Shown here: positions 12,101 through 21,582 of the stretch, piece after piece | Layout: each line of letters starts with the position of its first letter | Position numbering within the stretch: the stretch's first letter is position 1 | Assembly: GCA_911728435.2 (NCBI GenBank) | Contig: OU452208.1 | Coordinates: forward strand, 4,030,001 to 4,094,000 | Source of the DNA: Apoderus coryli | Taxonomy: Eukaryota > Arthropoda > Insecta > Coleoptera > Attelabidae | Length of the DNA stretch: 64,000 nucleotides | Reading direction: 5' to 3' | Translations under genes and position numbers: made by a program | The notes under the pieces: model-generated | What the model saw: the letters and a program-made list of their open reading frames with translations, nothing else | What the model was told of the DNA's origin: nothing | Database searches by the model: none

Positions 12101-15100
12101 AAAGAAAAAACAGAGGCAATAATTCTAGCAGGACCAAGAAAGAGACAAGAGGTGTTGTTTAATTTTGAATCCTTCGAAATCCTACCTAAAAGAACAATAA
12201 AATATCTGGGAATAACTCAATATAAAGATTTAAGTTTCGGTCCTCATATACTGCAAGCAGTAAATAAGGCTGAGAAAAGAACCATGGTATTGGGCAGAAT
12301 CCTACCCAAATGTAGCCGAAAGATGTCAAAGGAAATATCTTCTTAGAGTTTCCAGCGGGTATCGCACAATTTCTGCTGAGGCACTGCAAGCGATTACAGG
12401 AATACCACCGGTGGACCTAATAGTAGAGGAAAAATTGATTGTACACTCAAGGAGAAGCCAGAAACCATGCACTAGAAAGAGCGCGAACCCTAGAACAATG
12501 GCAAATAAGATGGGAAAACTTGACGCAAAAAGCCCATTGGACAAAGACTAATCACAAATGTTATTACATGGACAAACTGCAAACACAAAGTTATAGAATA
12601 CTATATAACTCAATTTTTACCAGGACACGGCTGTTTTGGTCAATATCTGAGAAGGTTTGGAAAACAGGAAGACGACCGATGTGTGTAGGATTGGATACGC
12701 CAAAACACAATTATAGAATGTCCGAGGTGGGAGAGGATAAGACTTGAAATTGAGCTAACAATAAACAACCGCATAAATGAAGGAAACATCATTGACATTA
12801 TGCTCGAATCTAAAGAGAAATGGACAGAAACACATAAAAGAAATTATGAAGAACAAAGAGCGGGAAGAAAGAGATAGAGAAAGAATCCGCAACCCCCGAA
12901 TCATTTTAAAAAGGAAGGGGGGCGTAGGGAAGATCGAAATATGTAAATATCCAAGAATAAATTCTTCAAAGAACGAAAAAATTGTTCTGCATGTGACACG
13001 AAAAATCACTGATAAACAGCATGACTTTTTTCTTGGTAGATCAACCACAACCAATCTCATCGCAGTTCCTTTCCCAGCATATAGATAGAGCCAGTCAGGT
13101 TGATGTCGTTATACACACTTTTCAAAGGCTTTTGATCACTTGGATCACGGTATTTTATTAAGGAAATTGTCACATGGTTTAACAGATTCATTTATCCAAT
13201 TTTTTAATTCCTTTCGTGGTAGGCTTGTCAAGATGTTCTGATAGATTGCCCCTTAAGCTACAATATTACTGATATCTAAAATCAGTGCCTATCATTTATG
13301 CAGCCGGGCATTTTCTGCCAGTTATTACAAGCTTGGACAAGGCCGCAAACTTGCAATACTGCGCGCCCTGTCGAAATTTCCACGTTAATACAAGTTTGAG
13401 TGACAAAGGCATAAACTCTGAATTTTGTATGATTCTAACTTTTTGTGCAGAATTCTTGAGAAAAACTCGGAATTTTTCAACTTTCTGACTTTTTTTCACA
13501 GAATTTTGTAAAAACTCATAATTTTTATCATTCTGACCTTTTTTACAGAATTCTGTATAAAAAAACTCGGACCTAAGATAGCGACTGAAAATCAAATTTG
13601 TATTGTTTTCCAGTGCCTATTGCGGTGGACTATGGTTAGCAGCTCTATATGTCATGTCGCTAATGGCAGAAAAATTGAATAAATCCGATGACAAAGACAT
13701 GTACTTAAAGATTTTAAAAAATGGTAAAAAATCATTTGAAAGTAAGTTGTGGAATGGTACGTATTACAATTTTGATTGTTCCGTACAGCAAAAAGATTCA
13801 ATTATGGCGGATCAACTTAACGCACATTGGTATTTGAGGTGTTGTGGAATTAATGATTACCCGGTAAGAAAAACCATTTCCCTTTATTAATCACCATTCA
13901 ACCTGAATTAATGAGAAATGTATTGGGTTAGATATTTCCTCAGAGCCATGTACGGTCAGCATTGCAAATTATCTACGAGAATAACGTCAGATCATTTTGT
14001 GATGGTAAAATGGGTGCTGTAAATGGTTTTCTAAATGGTACTGTGGATTTAGTTACAATACAGAGTCAGGAGGTGTGGACGGGTGTGACGTATGCTTTAG
14101 CAGCTACCATGTTGCAGGAGGTAAATTTAAAAACCAATTGCTGCGTTTGTTACCTCGCTTCTTGGTCTTGAATAAGAGAAGAATTTGCGCGAAGTGTGTC
14201 CACAGAAGAACACAACGTTGAAACTCATTTCATTTAATGTGGCGACCTTGAGCGAACTATGGAAATCAAATTTTATAGAGGTGGCAGATGAAACAAAACA
14301 CGTACAAGCGATAAATCGATAAACGAGATTTTTAAATTTGAACTGCGCGGGTTCATAGATTCTGGCAAACAACAAATATCTTTGGTTGAATTGGTAGTAC
14401 TGTATTTGACATAATTGTATATCTGCTAAAAAAGTCAGAATTATAAAAAATTTCAAGTTTTTTACAGAATTTTGCAAAAAAAGTCAAAATAGTAATATTT
14501 CTGAGTTGTTTTACAGAATTGTGCAAAAAAAGACAGAATGGTTTTGAATTTTGATTTTTTTTGCAGAATTCTGTGAAAACCTGGAAATTTGTTATCATTC
14601 TGACCTTTTTTACAGAATTCTGTAAGAAAACTCGAGATTTTGTATGATTCTGACTATTTGTGCAGAATTCTTGAAAAAAACTCGGAATTTTTCAACTTTC
14701 TGACTTTTTTTACAGAATGTTGTAAAAAACTCGTAATTTTTATCATTCTGACCTTTTTTACAGAATTCTGTAAAAAAACTCGGAATTTTTCTATGATTCT
14801 GATTTTTTGTGCAGAATTCTTGAGAAAAACTCGGAATTTTTCAACTTTCTGACTTGTTTTTACAGAATTTTGTAAAAAACTCGTAATTTTTATCATTCTG
14901 ATCTGCCTTTTTGCAGAATTCTGTAAACTCAGAATTATTACTATTCTGAATTTCTTGGCAGAGTTCTGGAATTTTTTATCATTCTGACTTTTTTTGCATA
15001 ATTTTGTAAAAAACTCGGAATTTTTTAATTCTGACTTTTTATAGAATTCTGTAAAAGAACTCAGATTCTGACTTTTTTTGCAGAATTCTGTAAAAAAAAC

Positions 15101-18100
15101 TCGGTATTTTTTCATCATTCTGACTTTTTTTGCAGAGTTCTGTTAAACAACTCAGAATTATTACTATTCTGACATTTGGCAAAATTCTGTAAAAAAACCT
15201 GGGAATTTTTCAATTCGGACTTTTTTTTTAAAACAACTCAGAAATATTACTACTTTGGCTCTTTTGGCAGAATTCTGTAAAAAACTCGGAATTTCGTATC
15301 ATTCTGACTTTTTTTGCACAATTATGTAAAAAACTCGGAATTTTTCAATTCTGACTTTTTTTTACAGAATTTTGTAAAACAACTCAGAAATATTACTACT
15401 TTGACTTCTTTGGCAGAATTCTGTAAAAAATATCAACGTTTTATATCATTCTGATTTTTTTTGCGTAAAACAACTCAGAATTATTACTATTCTGACTTAT
15501 TTGGCAAAATTCTGTAAAAAAAATCGGGATTTTTATCATTCTGATTTTTTTTTCAGAATTCCGTACAAAACTCGGAATTTTTTTATCATTCTGACTTTTA
15601 TTGCAGAATTCTGTAAAAAACTTAGAATTTCTTATATTTCTAACTTTTTTGCAGAATTCTGTAAAACAACTCAAAAATATTACTATTTTGACTTTTTTGC
15701 AAAATTCTGTAAAAAACTCGGAATTTTTTATCATTCTGACTTTTTTGGCAGAATTCTGTAGAAAACTCAGAATTTTTAATCATTCTGACTTTTTTTGCAG
15801 AATTCTGTAAAGCAAATCAGAAATTTTGAAATTCTGACTTTTTTTACAGAATTCTGTATAAAAAACTCGAAATTTTTTATCATTCTGACTTTTTTTGCAC
15901 AATTCTGTAAAAAACTCGGAATTTTTTATCATTCTGACTTTTTTGCGTAAAACAACTCAGAATTATTACTATTCTGACTTATTTGGCAAAATTCTGTAAA
16001 AAAAATCGGAATTTTTATCATTCTGATTTTTTTTTTCAGAATTCCGTACAAAACTCGGAATTTTTTTATCATTCTGACTTTTATTGCAGAATTCTGTAAA
16101 AAACTTAGAATTTCTTATATTTCTAACTTTTTTGCACAATTCTGTAAAACAACTCAGAAATATTACTATTTTGAGTTTTTTTGCAAAATTCTGTAAAAAA
16201 CTCGGAATTTTTTATCATTCTGACTTTTTTGGCAGAATTCTGTAGAAAACCCAGAATTTTTAATCATTCTGACTTTTTTTGCAGAATTCTGTAAAGTAAA
16301 TCAGAAATTTTGAAATTCTGACTTTTTTTTTACAGAATTCTGTATAAAAAACTCGAAATTTTTTATCATTCTGACTTTTTTTGCACAATTCTGTAAAAAA
16401 TTTAGAATTTTTGGTATATCTAACTTTTTTGCAGAATTCTGTAAAACAACTCAAAAATATTACTATTTTGACTTTTTTTGCAAAATTCTGTAAAAAACTC
16501 GGAATTTTTTATCATTCTGACTTTTTTGGCAGAATTCTGTAGAAAACTCAGAATTTTTAATCATTCTGACTTTTTTTGCAGAATTCTGTAAAGTAAATCA
16601 GAAATTTTGAAATTCTGACTTTTTTTTACAGAATTCTGTATAAAAAACTCGAAATTTTTTATCATTCTGACTTTTTTGCAGAATTCTGTAAAACAACTCA
16701 AAAATATTACTATTTTGACTTTTTTTGCAAAATTCTGTAAAAAACTCGGAATTTTTTATCATTCTGACTTTTTTGGCAGAATTCTGTAGAAAACTCGGAA
16801 TTTTTGATCATTCTGACTTTTTTTGCAGAAGTTCTGTAAAGCAAATCGGAAATTTTGCAATTCTGACTTTTTTTTACAGAATTCTGTATAAAAAACTCGA
16901 AATTTTTTATCATTCTGAATGTTTTTGCACAATTGTGTAAAACAACTCGGAATTTTTTAATCATTCTGACTTTTTGGCAGATTTCTGTAGAAAACTCGGA
17001 ATTTTTGATCATTCTGATTTTTTTTTGCAGAATTCTGTAAAAAAACTCGAAATTGTTTATCATTCTGACTTTTTTTGCAAAATTCTGTAAAAAACTCGGA
17101 ATTTTTTATCATTCTGACTTTTTTGGCAGAATTCTGTAAAAAAAACCCCTTCTGACTTTTTTTGCACAATTCTGTAAAACAGCTCAGAAATATTACTATT
17201 TTGATTTTTTTTGCAAAATTCGGTAAAAAAAACTTAGAATTTTTTTATCATTGTGACTTTTTTGGCAGAATTCTGTAGAAAACTCGGAATTTTTGATCAT
17301 TCTGACTTTTTTTGCAGAATTCTGTAAAACAAATCGGGAATTTTGCAATTCTGACTTTCTTTACAGAATTCTGTACAAAATCTCGAAATTTTTTATCATT
17401 CTGACTTTTTTTGCACAATTCTGAAAAAAAACTCGGCATTTTTTATCATTCTGACTTTTTTGGCAGAATTCTGTAAAACAAACCGGAAATTTTGCAATTC
17501 TGACTTTTTTTTACAAAATTCTGTAAGAAACTCGTAATTTTTTATCATTCTGGCTTTCTTTACAGAATTATGTAAAAAAGAACTCGGATTTTTTTATCAT
17601 ACTGACTTTCTTTGCAGAATTCGGTAACAAAACTCGGAATTTTGTATCCTTCTGGCTTATTAACTTTTGCTGTAGCTACAACACTGTACGTATCGGACTT
17701 TTTATCATCCTGACTTGTTAACTTCGCTGTACTCTACAACACTGTACTTATCGGACTAAAAGTTTGGAAATAGGTTAACTAAAGGTTGAGGTTTATTTTT
17801 AGTAAGGACATTTAGTCAGTAGCGTCTTCTATAACAATTAAAAAAGACAGTCCTCGTAATAATACTACTACTACTAATCATATTTATGCAATTCTAAACG
17901 CCGAAACTGTTTTTTTTTTATTAGGATATGTTCGAAGAAGGTTTCAAGACAGCTGGCGGTATGTATGAGTCCATGACATATACATTTGGTTTGGCTTTCG
18001 ATACACCCGAGGCACTCTATGCGAAAAAGTATTATAGATCCATTGGCTACATGCGTCCATTGAGTATATGGTCGATGCAGATTGCTTTAGATCAGAAAGA

Positions 18101-18116
18101 ACCAAACACATTCTAA
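3169..18116 (+). CDS. GBA2: non-lysosomal glucosylceramidase (GBA2, GH116), 3' four exons
   Basis: Four exons splice in phase: 3169-3439, 13614-13863, 13944-14120 and 17925-18116 (TAA). Acceptors are TTTGTAG, TTTTCCAG, TTTCCTCAG and TTTATTAG; donors are AG|GTAAGG, CCG|GTAAGA and GAG|GTAAAT. The protein hydrolyses glucosylceramide at membranes outside the lysosome. Diagnostic segments are [76 protein letters not shown] and [12 protein letters not shown]. The aspartate in [10 protein letters not shown] is the predicted acid/base by comparison with human Asp677. The nucleophile glutamate should be in exons to the left, outside the window. The C-terminus ([10 protein letters not shown]) is shorter than in mammals. 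AATAAA occurs at 18323. The 10.2-kb and 3.8-kb introns are filled by transposons and a satellite respectively. The coding exons show no breaks. Confidence 0.95.
4003..4243. mobile_element. foldback MITE with about 95-bp arms
   Basis: The left arm (about 4005-4097) and right arm (about 4150-4240) are near-perfect inverted copies. The left contains ACATGTTTCAAGACTAGACC and the right contains GGTCTAGTCTTGAAACATGT. Inside the arms, CAGTGGCGA and its complement TCGCCACTG resemble hAT tips, suggesting a hAT-type end captured in a longer inverted repeat. It has no coding capacity. Confidence 0.75.
4726..4867 (+). CDS. THAP zinc-finger first exon
   Basis: The ATG at 4726 opens 47 codons ending at a GT donor (TCAG|GTATAAG). 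The protein has the first half of a THAP domain, a DNA-binding C2CH finger: CAFRNC (C-x4-C), then [16 protein letters not shown]. The second C..H pair would be in the next exon, which I cannot find. THAP domains occur in host regulators and in P-type and Kolobok-type transposases. The position just inside an inverted-repeat end argues for the transposon reading. It lies on the same strand as GBA2, within its intron. Confidence 0.65.
5165..6612 (+). mobile_element. internally deleted piggyBac element
   Basis: The left end is TTAACCCATTAATCC, the piggyBac signature TTAA target plus CCC. A 16-bp palindrome GTTGCGTATACGCAAC occurs at about 5523-5538 and 6562-6577, with a decayed version (GTTGCGTAAACG) at 5184, so it marks sub-terminal regions. 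The right end near 6612 (AATATTAGGG) is decayed, with no clean TTAA. The coding region keeps the two ends of the transposase but lacks the catalytic middle. Confidence 0.7.
5820..6530 (+). pseudogene. piggyBac transposase, N- and C-termini only
   Basis: The ATG at 5820 is followed by TAG as the third codon. After this the frame runs through an acidic N-terminus ([17 protein letters not shown]) and the conserved start of the catalytic region: [20 protein letters not shown], then [18 protein letters not shown] frameshift near 6402 leads to a YWSKDN segment. Directly after that comes a cysteine-rich tail ([27 protein letters not shown]) that matches the C-terminal zinc domain of piggyBac transposases. 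The whole DDD catalytic core between these segments is deleted. The in-frame stop, frameshift and deletion make it inactive. Confidence 0.8.
6613..8090. other. intronic stretch without a recognisable gene
   Basis: AT-rich GBA2 intron with no supportable open frame. It contains a 36-bp palindrome (7261-7296) and the right end of the inverted-repeat pair described at 3575-7710. I recognise nothing else. Confidence 0.5.
7261..7296. repeat. perfect 36-bp palindrome
   Basis: TTAAATGACTAAAATAAT is followed immediately by its exact reverse complement with no spacer. It could form a cruciform or a hairpin in the nuclear transcript. No element boundary is evident around it. Confidence 0.85.
8857..11269 (+). 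mobile_element. complete 2.4-kb TIR transposon, 4-bp TSD ATTA
   Basis: Termini are CACAGGCCAACA at 8857 and its inverse ending at 11269. Inverted similarity continues inward for about 130 bp with gaps (for example CTAGTTTTTGAGAT in both arms). The flanking sequence is duplicated as ATTA at 8853-8856 and 11270-11273. Taking out the element and one ATTA makes the jockey frame continuous through [13 protein letters not shown], which confirms both ends to the base. It carries one uninterrupted 566-codon gene, so it may be a recently active copy. The superfamily is not settled: 4-bp duplications are known for Sola elements, but I cannot show homology. Confidence 0.9.
9316..11016 (+). CDS. 566-aa transposase-like protein, intact
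   Basis: One open frame from ATG 9316 to TAG. Residues 1-60 hold a cysteine-rich head ([17 protein letters not shown]) and residues 61-75 CKTC. CYFC near residue 98 suggests zinc binding. Then comes an acidic linker and a conserved core. Candidate acidic catalytic residues are D in [11 protein letters not shown] (about 265), D in [13 protein letters not shown] (about 316) and E in [11 protein letters not shown] (about 515); this DDE reading is inference. Other core motifs are [15 protein letters not shown] and [19 protein letters not shown] remember this protein as a widespread 'uncharacterized' family in insects and cnidarians. It fills a transposon with matched ends, so it is very likely the transposase. 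AATAAA lies at about 11051. Confidence 0.85.
   Translation: MASTSRRTCVNHPDVFCYVCGEYTLKESRKRISDFVKRAYLAYFGVHLGDQDKSWAPHFICKTCVEHLRQWTTGKRKCLKFGVPMVWREPRNHHDDCYFCLVNIKGINRNNRHKWTYPDLDSARRPVVHSEEIPVPSFSSLPKLTEDDTETSTSDEVKRIQSENDSDFEADLATPQCFNQEELNDLIRDLNLSKESAELLASRLKEKNLLCRGTNITFYRKRDKDLLPFFTQENDLVFCNNIKGLLEKMGLPEYTPDDWRLFIDSSKRSLKCVLLHNGNKYGSIPIGHSTTMKEEYETIALVLRKIKYEEHQWSICVDLKMINFLLGQQSGYTKYPCFLCLWDSRAKNEHWVNKNWPSRDVMIQGIQNVINEPLVSREKILLPPLHIKLGLMKQFVKALNRDGNCFGYLSRKFPGISTEKLKAGIFDGPQIRQLVKDPQFTTSMNETESNAWSSFVQVVQNFLGNHKADNYVELVETMLSNFNILGCNMSIKVHYLHSHLDRFPENLGDCSEEQGERFHQDIKTMEDRYQGRWDSHMMADYCWSLQRDCPSKLHSRKSYKRKFLCD
11645..12945 (+). pseudogene. R1-like non-LTR retrotransposon, RT and C-terminal zinc region
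   Basis: A reverse transcriptase starts with [12 protein letters not shown] and continues through [18 protein letters not shown] and the catalytic FADDLGIL to KYLGI. After a frameshift near 12340 it goes on with [20 protein letters not shown]. Further frameshifts lead to the C-terminal region [13 protein letters not shown], then [11 protein letters not shown], characteristic of R1-clade elements that carry a CCHC motif after the RT. The 5' part including the endonuclease is missing. It interrupts the jockey-like ORF and so inserted later. Confidence 0.8.
13423..13580. repeat. short array of the GBA2 intronic satellite (3 units)
   Basis: About three units of the same monomer that makes up 14430-17660 (TTCTGAC, T-tract, CAGAATTCTGT, AAACTCGG). 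It sits directly before the GBA2 exon at 13614. No coding role. Confidence 0.85.
14430..17660. repeat. GBA2 intronic satellite, about 49-bp units, 60 or more copies
   Basis: The head-to-tail monomer reads approximately CATTCTGACTTTTTTTGCAG, then AATTCTGTAAAAAACTCGG, then AATTTTTTAT. Units differ by a few bases. Longer periods are visible: a block around 15472-15950 recurs at about 15950-16440 (period near 480 bp), and the variant containing ATATTACTATTTTGA recurs at about 15666, 16148, 16447, 16695 and 17183, spacings that are multiples of roughly 49 bp. Frames run open through many units on both strands because the unit is poor in stops; these are not genes. The array fills most of the last GBA2 intron. 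Two further diverged units lie at about 17660-17760. Confidence 0.95.
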
Positions 18117-18589
18117 TGCTAAAATTTTTAATTATTTGTTGCTGTTTTAATATTTTAAAATTAATGACACAGTTCAATACAATTTTTTATTATTTGTTGT
18201 ATTAAATACAACACAACATACAAGTTCAGTACCAAAAAAATTGTCAAAATAATAATAATAGCGGACGAGTATGATGAATACCAAATTTGGGCAGCCTCTA
18301 CCTCCAGGCTAAATTCCAGCTAAATAAAATTATCATTATAGTGTTTTTAAAGAAAACGTATGCTTGTATGCTAGGTATTAGCCAGTAGAGTGATTGTTTT
18401 GCCTGATTCTCCAAATTTATACAAAACAATTTCGATAGTCCAACGTCCAACTATCAAGAGTTACTTCCTGCTATATTTCTCTATTTTTTTCTACTGTTTT
18501 TTCCGGGATTATTGAATAGTTCGTTTCAGATGTCAACCTGTACTTTTCTATCGTTCCTAAAAATAAATGTTTACAAATTAATATGTTCT

Positions 18590-18750
18590 ATTACGTGTCT
18601 GACAAATAGCCACGTATCCCTTCACCTGGTCATCGAGAATTCTTTCAAGAATTCTGCTCATCGTAGGCAAAATGTTTACAGGTCGTAAATCCTTGAAATC
18701 TGAGGGATTAAATACTTTAGGTAGAGGAAGAACTGTAACCATTTTGAATT
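18590..18750 (-). pseudogene. reverse transcriptase fragment
   Basis: The - strand reads VTVLPLPKVFNPSDFKDLRP, then ILERILDDQVKGYV. This is the RT segment with the PxSDFKDYRPISIL signature found in jockey/BovB-like enzymes. Only about 50 residues are present. It adjoins the start of repeat copy 2. Confidence 0.75.
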
Positions 18751-19144
18751 AGCGCGTATTATTTACATTCAGAAAGAATACTAATTTTATAGCTCAGTCC
18801 AGAATGAATCCCAATATGCTATTCAAATTGTTACGGGTTCGAATCAAGCTTTACGAGCGGTTTCAATTAAAGAAGAACAAACAAAGAATATCAACTTTAT
18901 TAATCTGTATTAAAGGAATATAAAATGACTCACCTTATATAATTCTGGATCTCTGCCGGTCACCCACTTTGTATTTAAAAGGAAAACAATAATTAAATGA
19001 CTGTCAACAACATAACTAAACTTTATTTGAAATAAACCGCAAAGGTTTTGGGCTCAAAACAACTAATTTAATAATTAATATTAATAAAGAAAATTAATAA
19101 CAATAAGAAATAAATATGTATAAATATAAAAAAAGGAATAAAAC

Positions 19145-19171
19145 CACAGATGTAGAGTTTCTAGATCTGTG
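19145..19171. mobile_element. 27-bp palindromic micro-insertion with 8-bp TSD
   Basis: The insert begins CACAGATGTAGA and ends TTTCTAGATCTGTG, making an imperfect inverted repeat with no room for internal sequence. It is bounded by AATAAAAC at 19137-19144 and 19172-19179. Repeat copy 1 has a single AATAAAAC at the corresponding place (about 1328-1335) and no insert. A close relative with different flanks is at 31406-31440. Confidence 0.8.
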
Positions 19172-19425
19172 AATAAAACAGTTAATCGATAATGATTAAT
19201 GGACAACTTAAAAATAGGAAAATTAATATAATTACGAATAATTATATTAATTCCCACACGAAACTTTAATTACAATTGAAAACTGAATTTATTCGAATTA
19301 CTAAAAGAAACAACTTAATCTTTATAAAAACTTTTTGGAAACAAAAAAGCATTCAATTAAAACAATTAACAAAGAACTTACTGAACTTGAACTTCGATTA
19401 TTCTTAAGAAACTTTATACAATTAG

Positions 19426-19829
19426 CAGTGTTGCCAACTAATTGGTTGCCCATATTACCAGATTGTAAAGCCCAAATTACCAGATTATTACTAGATCTCA
19501 ATCTCTTTGGACTCTGGAGGTTTATTTGTGTGTTTTGTATGTAGCAGAACAAAAAAAAACGTCGCTCATTATGCTATAATAAATAATAAGACATCAATAG
19601 CTAGGGATTGGGCAATACGGCAACACGAATCGAGCGGCATTAGGGTTCGAGACTATGTTCGCCGGGTCCTTTTCGAATAAATATAAAAAATTTGGGTCAC
19701 ATCAGATTGCTAATACTATGTTATAAGAATTAAGCGATTAAAGTCTTCATTACCAGAAATATTACTAATTACTAAAATAGTGGTGGAATTACTAGATCTG
19801 GTAACGAAATTACCAAGTTGGCAACAGTG
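19426..19829. mobile_element. 404-bp hAT-type MITE with 8-bp TSD
   Basis: Ends are CAGTGTTGCCAACT and AGTTGGCAACAGTG, an inverted repeat except for the last bases of the right tip. ACAATTAG occurs directly on both sides (19418-19425 and 19830-19837). An 8-bp duplication with a CAGTG tip is typical of hAT transposons. Copy 1 of the host repeat is uninterrupted here (about 1561-1580). No open frame of interest. Confidence 0.9.
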
Positions 19830-20645
19830 ACAATTAGAATTCACATCTAGACTCTACCAAGGCTAAAACGAATATAAATTCGAAAATCCGATTCTTTTTC
19901 CAAAACACTTAACATACATGAGAAGTAGGTACCTAGATTGAAAATAGCCAATGAGAAAAAAAGGCATTTTTACAATATACCCCTATAAAGATACATCTAC
20001 AGGGTGAGAGACTCAGAAATAAGATACATTTTTATGTTGACTTTAATAACGGTTGTTGATACTTAGGTCTCTTATGTTGGAGTTCGTTCAAAAGATTAAC
20101 CAGTCACTACCATTTGTAAAGCAAGAAACAATACGATTTTATAATGACTTCTCAATCTCCCGAATCAGCGACTGGACAAAAACCCATTGTTTTTTTATTC
20201 GCCCTTTATATATATTATTTGATATGGGAAACCGTGACACCCTCCAACTACTAGGTTCTGTATATAATAATAAAAGTCCGACATTTAATTTACATGAAGG
20301 CGTTTCGATGGATCAAAAGTGAGTCCACTCTATATTTAAAACATGTCATTCTTCGAACAAGAAAACACGGTCCATCTGTTTCTAAAAGTTGACCAAAGAA
20401 AAGAGACAAAAATTATATATTTTTGTTATCCATTTACCTACTTGTAGATGTGTTTATTGCACTTCGTAAAACCCATATCAATAAACGATAAGATAAATAG
20501 AAAACAGACCCTTAAATTTTATGACTAAAAGGACAGTTTAGGAACATTTGTTAACAATCTACTTAAAATAATATTCACAAAAATATTATATTTCCCAAAC
20601 TAATAGAAAATATCTATAAAATCACCCAACTAGTATACATAATAC

Positions 20646-21479
20646 CAGTGGCGTGGTGTCTTATTACAGAACTTGACTAATTTTCCAGATTTTAGGGTAC
20701 ATGCGTTTTTCAATACAATAATTGACGATGTGGAGAATCACGGGCAAAACACAGGAGCAGCTACGACGTAGTATATCCAAACTTATACCATCATGTCCCA
20801 CTTTTAATTGAGTCTAAGGCTTGCGTGCAATTTATTTTCAAATTTTTTCGTAAATAGAACCAGGAAAAAAATAATACGATTTACTAAAATTAATTTAACC
20901 GACTTTGCATCTCTTTCAATTTTCGAGATCCCAATGTTGATGCTCGAATTCGAGCCACCCTGTACAAGTCAATCACGGCTTTTTTGCTGACTGAAGTTAA
21001 GCTCTAAGATATGTTTTTTTGTTGTAATAAATTATTAACCTTCATTAGGAGATGTACGAATCAAGGTTCATCTTGAAAAGTGGTTAAAAAATTTCGATTT
21101 AGAAAATACAGTAATTTTCTTAAAAATTTGTTAGAAAAGAAAAATGAATTGAACTGTGTAGTTTGCATTTATTTATTCCGAAATAAATACATTATTTTTT
21201 GTTATATTAATTACATGTTATCTTGTTATAGTATTAAAAATTCGACAGAAATCATAATTACCTTCTCTTATTGTTTTAACGTATTTGTCACAGTTTTTTT
21301 TCTACGATTAGTAGGTTGAAGGGTAGTAAATGTTATTTGAATTTACTCTCACTTTTTTACGGATCCCTACGTAGGTAGGGATAATGGATATATTTTACTT
21401 TTTATTTAATGTATATCACAAGAAGATGGTTTTTCTTGATTGGCTTATTCAAAAATCTCTAGATCTTCCATGATCTCAT
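20646..21479. other. no recognisable gene
   Basis: AT-rich. Open frames at 20808-20990 and 21080-21319 have low-complexity translations and no recognisable motif. Nothing further seen. Confidence 0.5.
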
Positions 21480-21582
21480 CTAGCATATTTATTCACCTAG
21501 TTAAATGTCGTAAACTGACATGAAATTGAATAAAAAAGGATGACCATAGGCGGGTAAACGGGGGCGCCCTTGCCTTAACCTA

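Larger units (their letters stand above)
8095..13260 (+). pseudogene. jockey-like non-LTR ORF2 split by two later elements
   Basis: Endonuclease remnants begin with ILILGDFSI (about 8120) and [10 protein letters not shown] (about 8262), followed by the linker ([17 protein letters not shown]) ending at 8856. The reading frame resumes at 11270 with [12 protein letters not shown], then [20 protein letters not shown] and ENYRPI. It is broken again near 11645 by an R1-like element and resumes after about 12945 with [16 protein letters not shown] and a [15 protein letters not shown] segment, ending near 13260. Several frameshifts (about 8475, 11558, 13085) and loss of the catalytic FADD region make it inactive. 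It is the same family as the copy at 32.1-34.3 kb. Confidence 0.85.
18737..20645 (+). repeat. unclassified 1.6-kb interspersed repeat, copy 2
   Basis: Same-orientation copy of 883-2440. It is longer because it holds a 27-bp palindromic insertion (19145-19171) and a 404-bp hAT MITE (19426-19829); both have 8-bp duplications and are absent from copy 1. No coding frame. The two copies flank the GBA2 3' exons. Confidence 0.75.

Noticed and set aside
14654..17439. Long open frames on both strands with peptides such as [14 protein letters not shown] and [12 protein letters not shown]
   Set aside because: They are read-through of the 49-bp satellite, occur in several frames at once, and have no start, splice or family support.
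14430..17660. Regular array considered as a CRISPR or zinc-finger-like coding repeat
   Set aside because: Units are contiguous without unique spacers, the genome is eukaryotic, and the array lies wholly within an intron.
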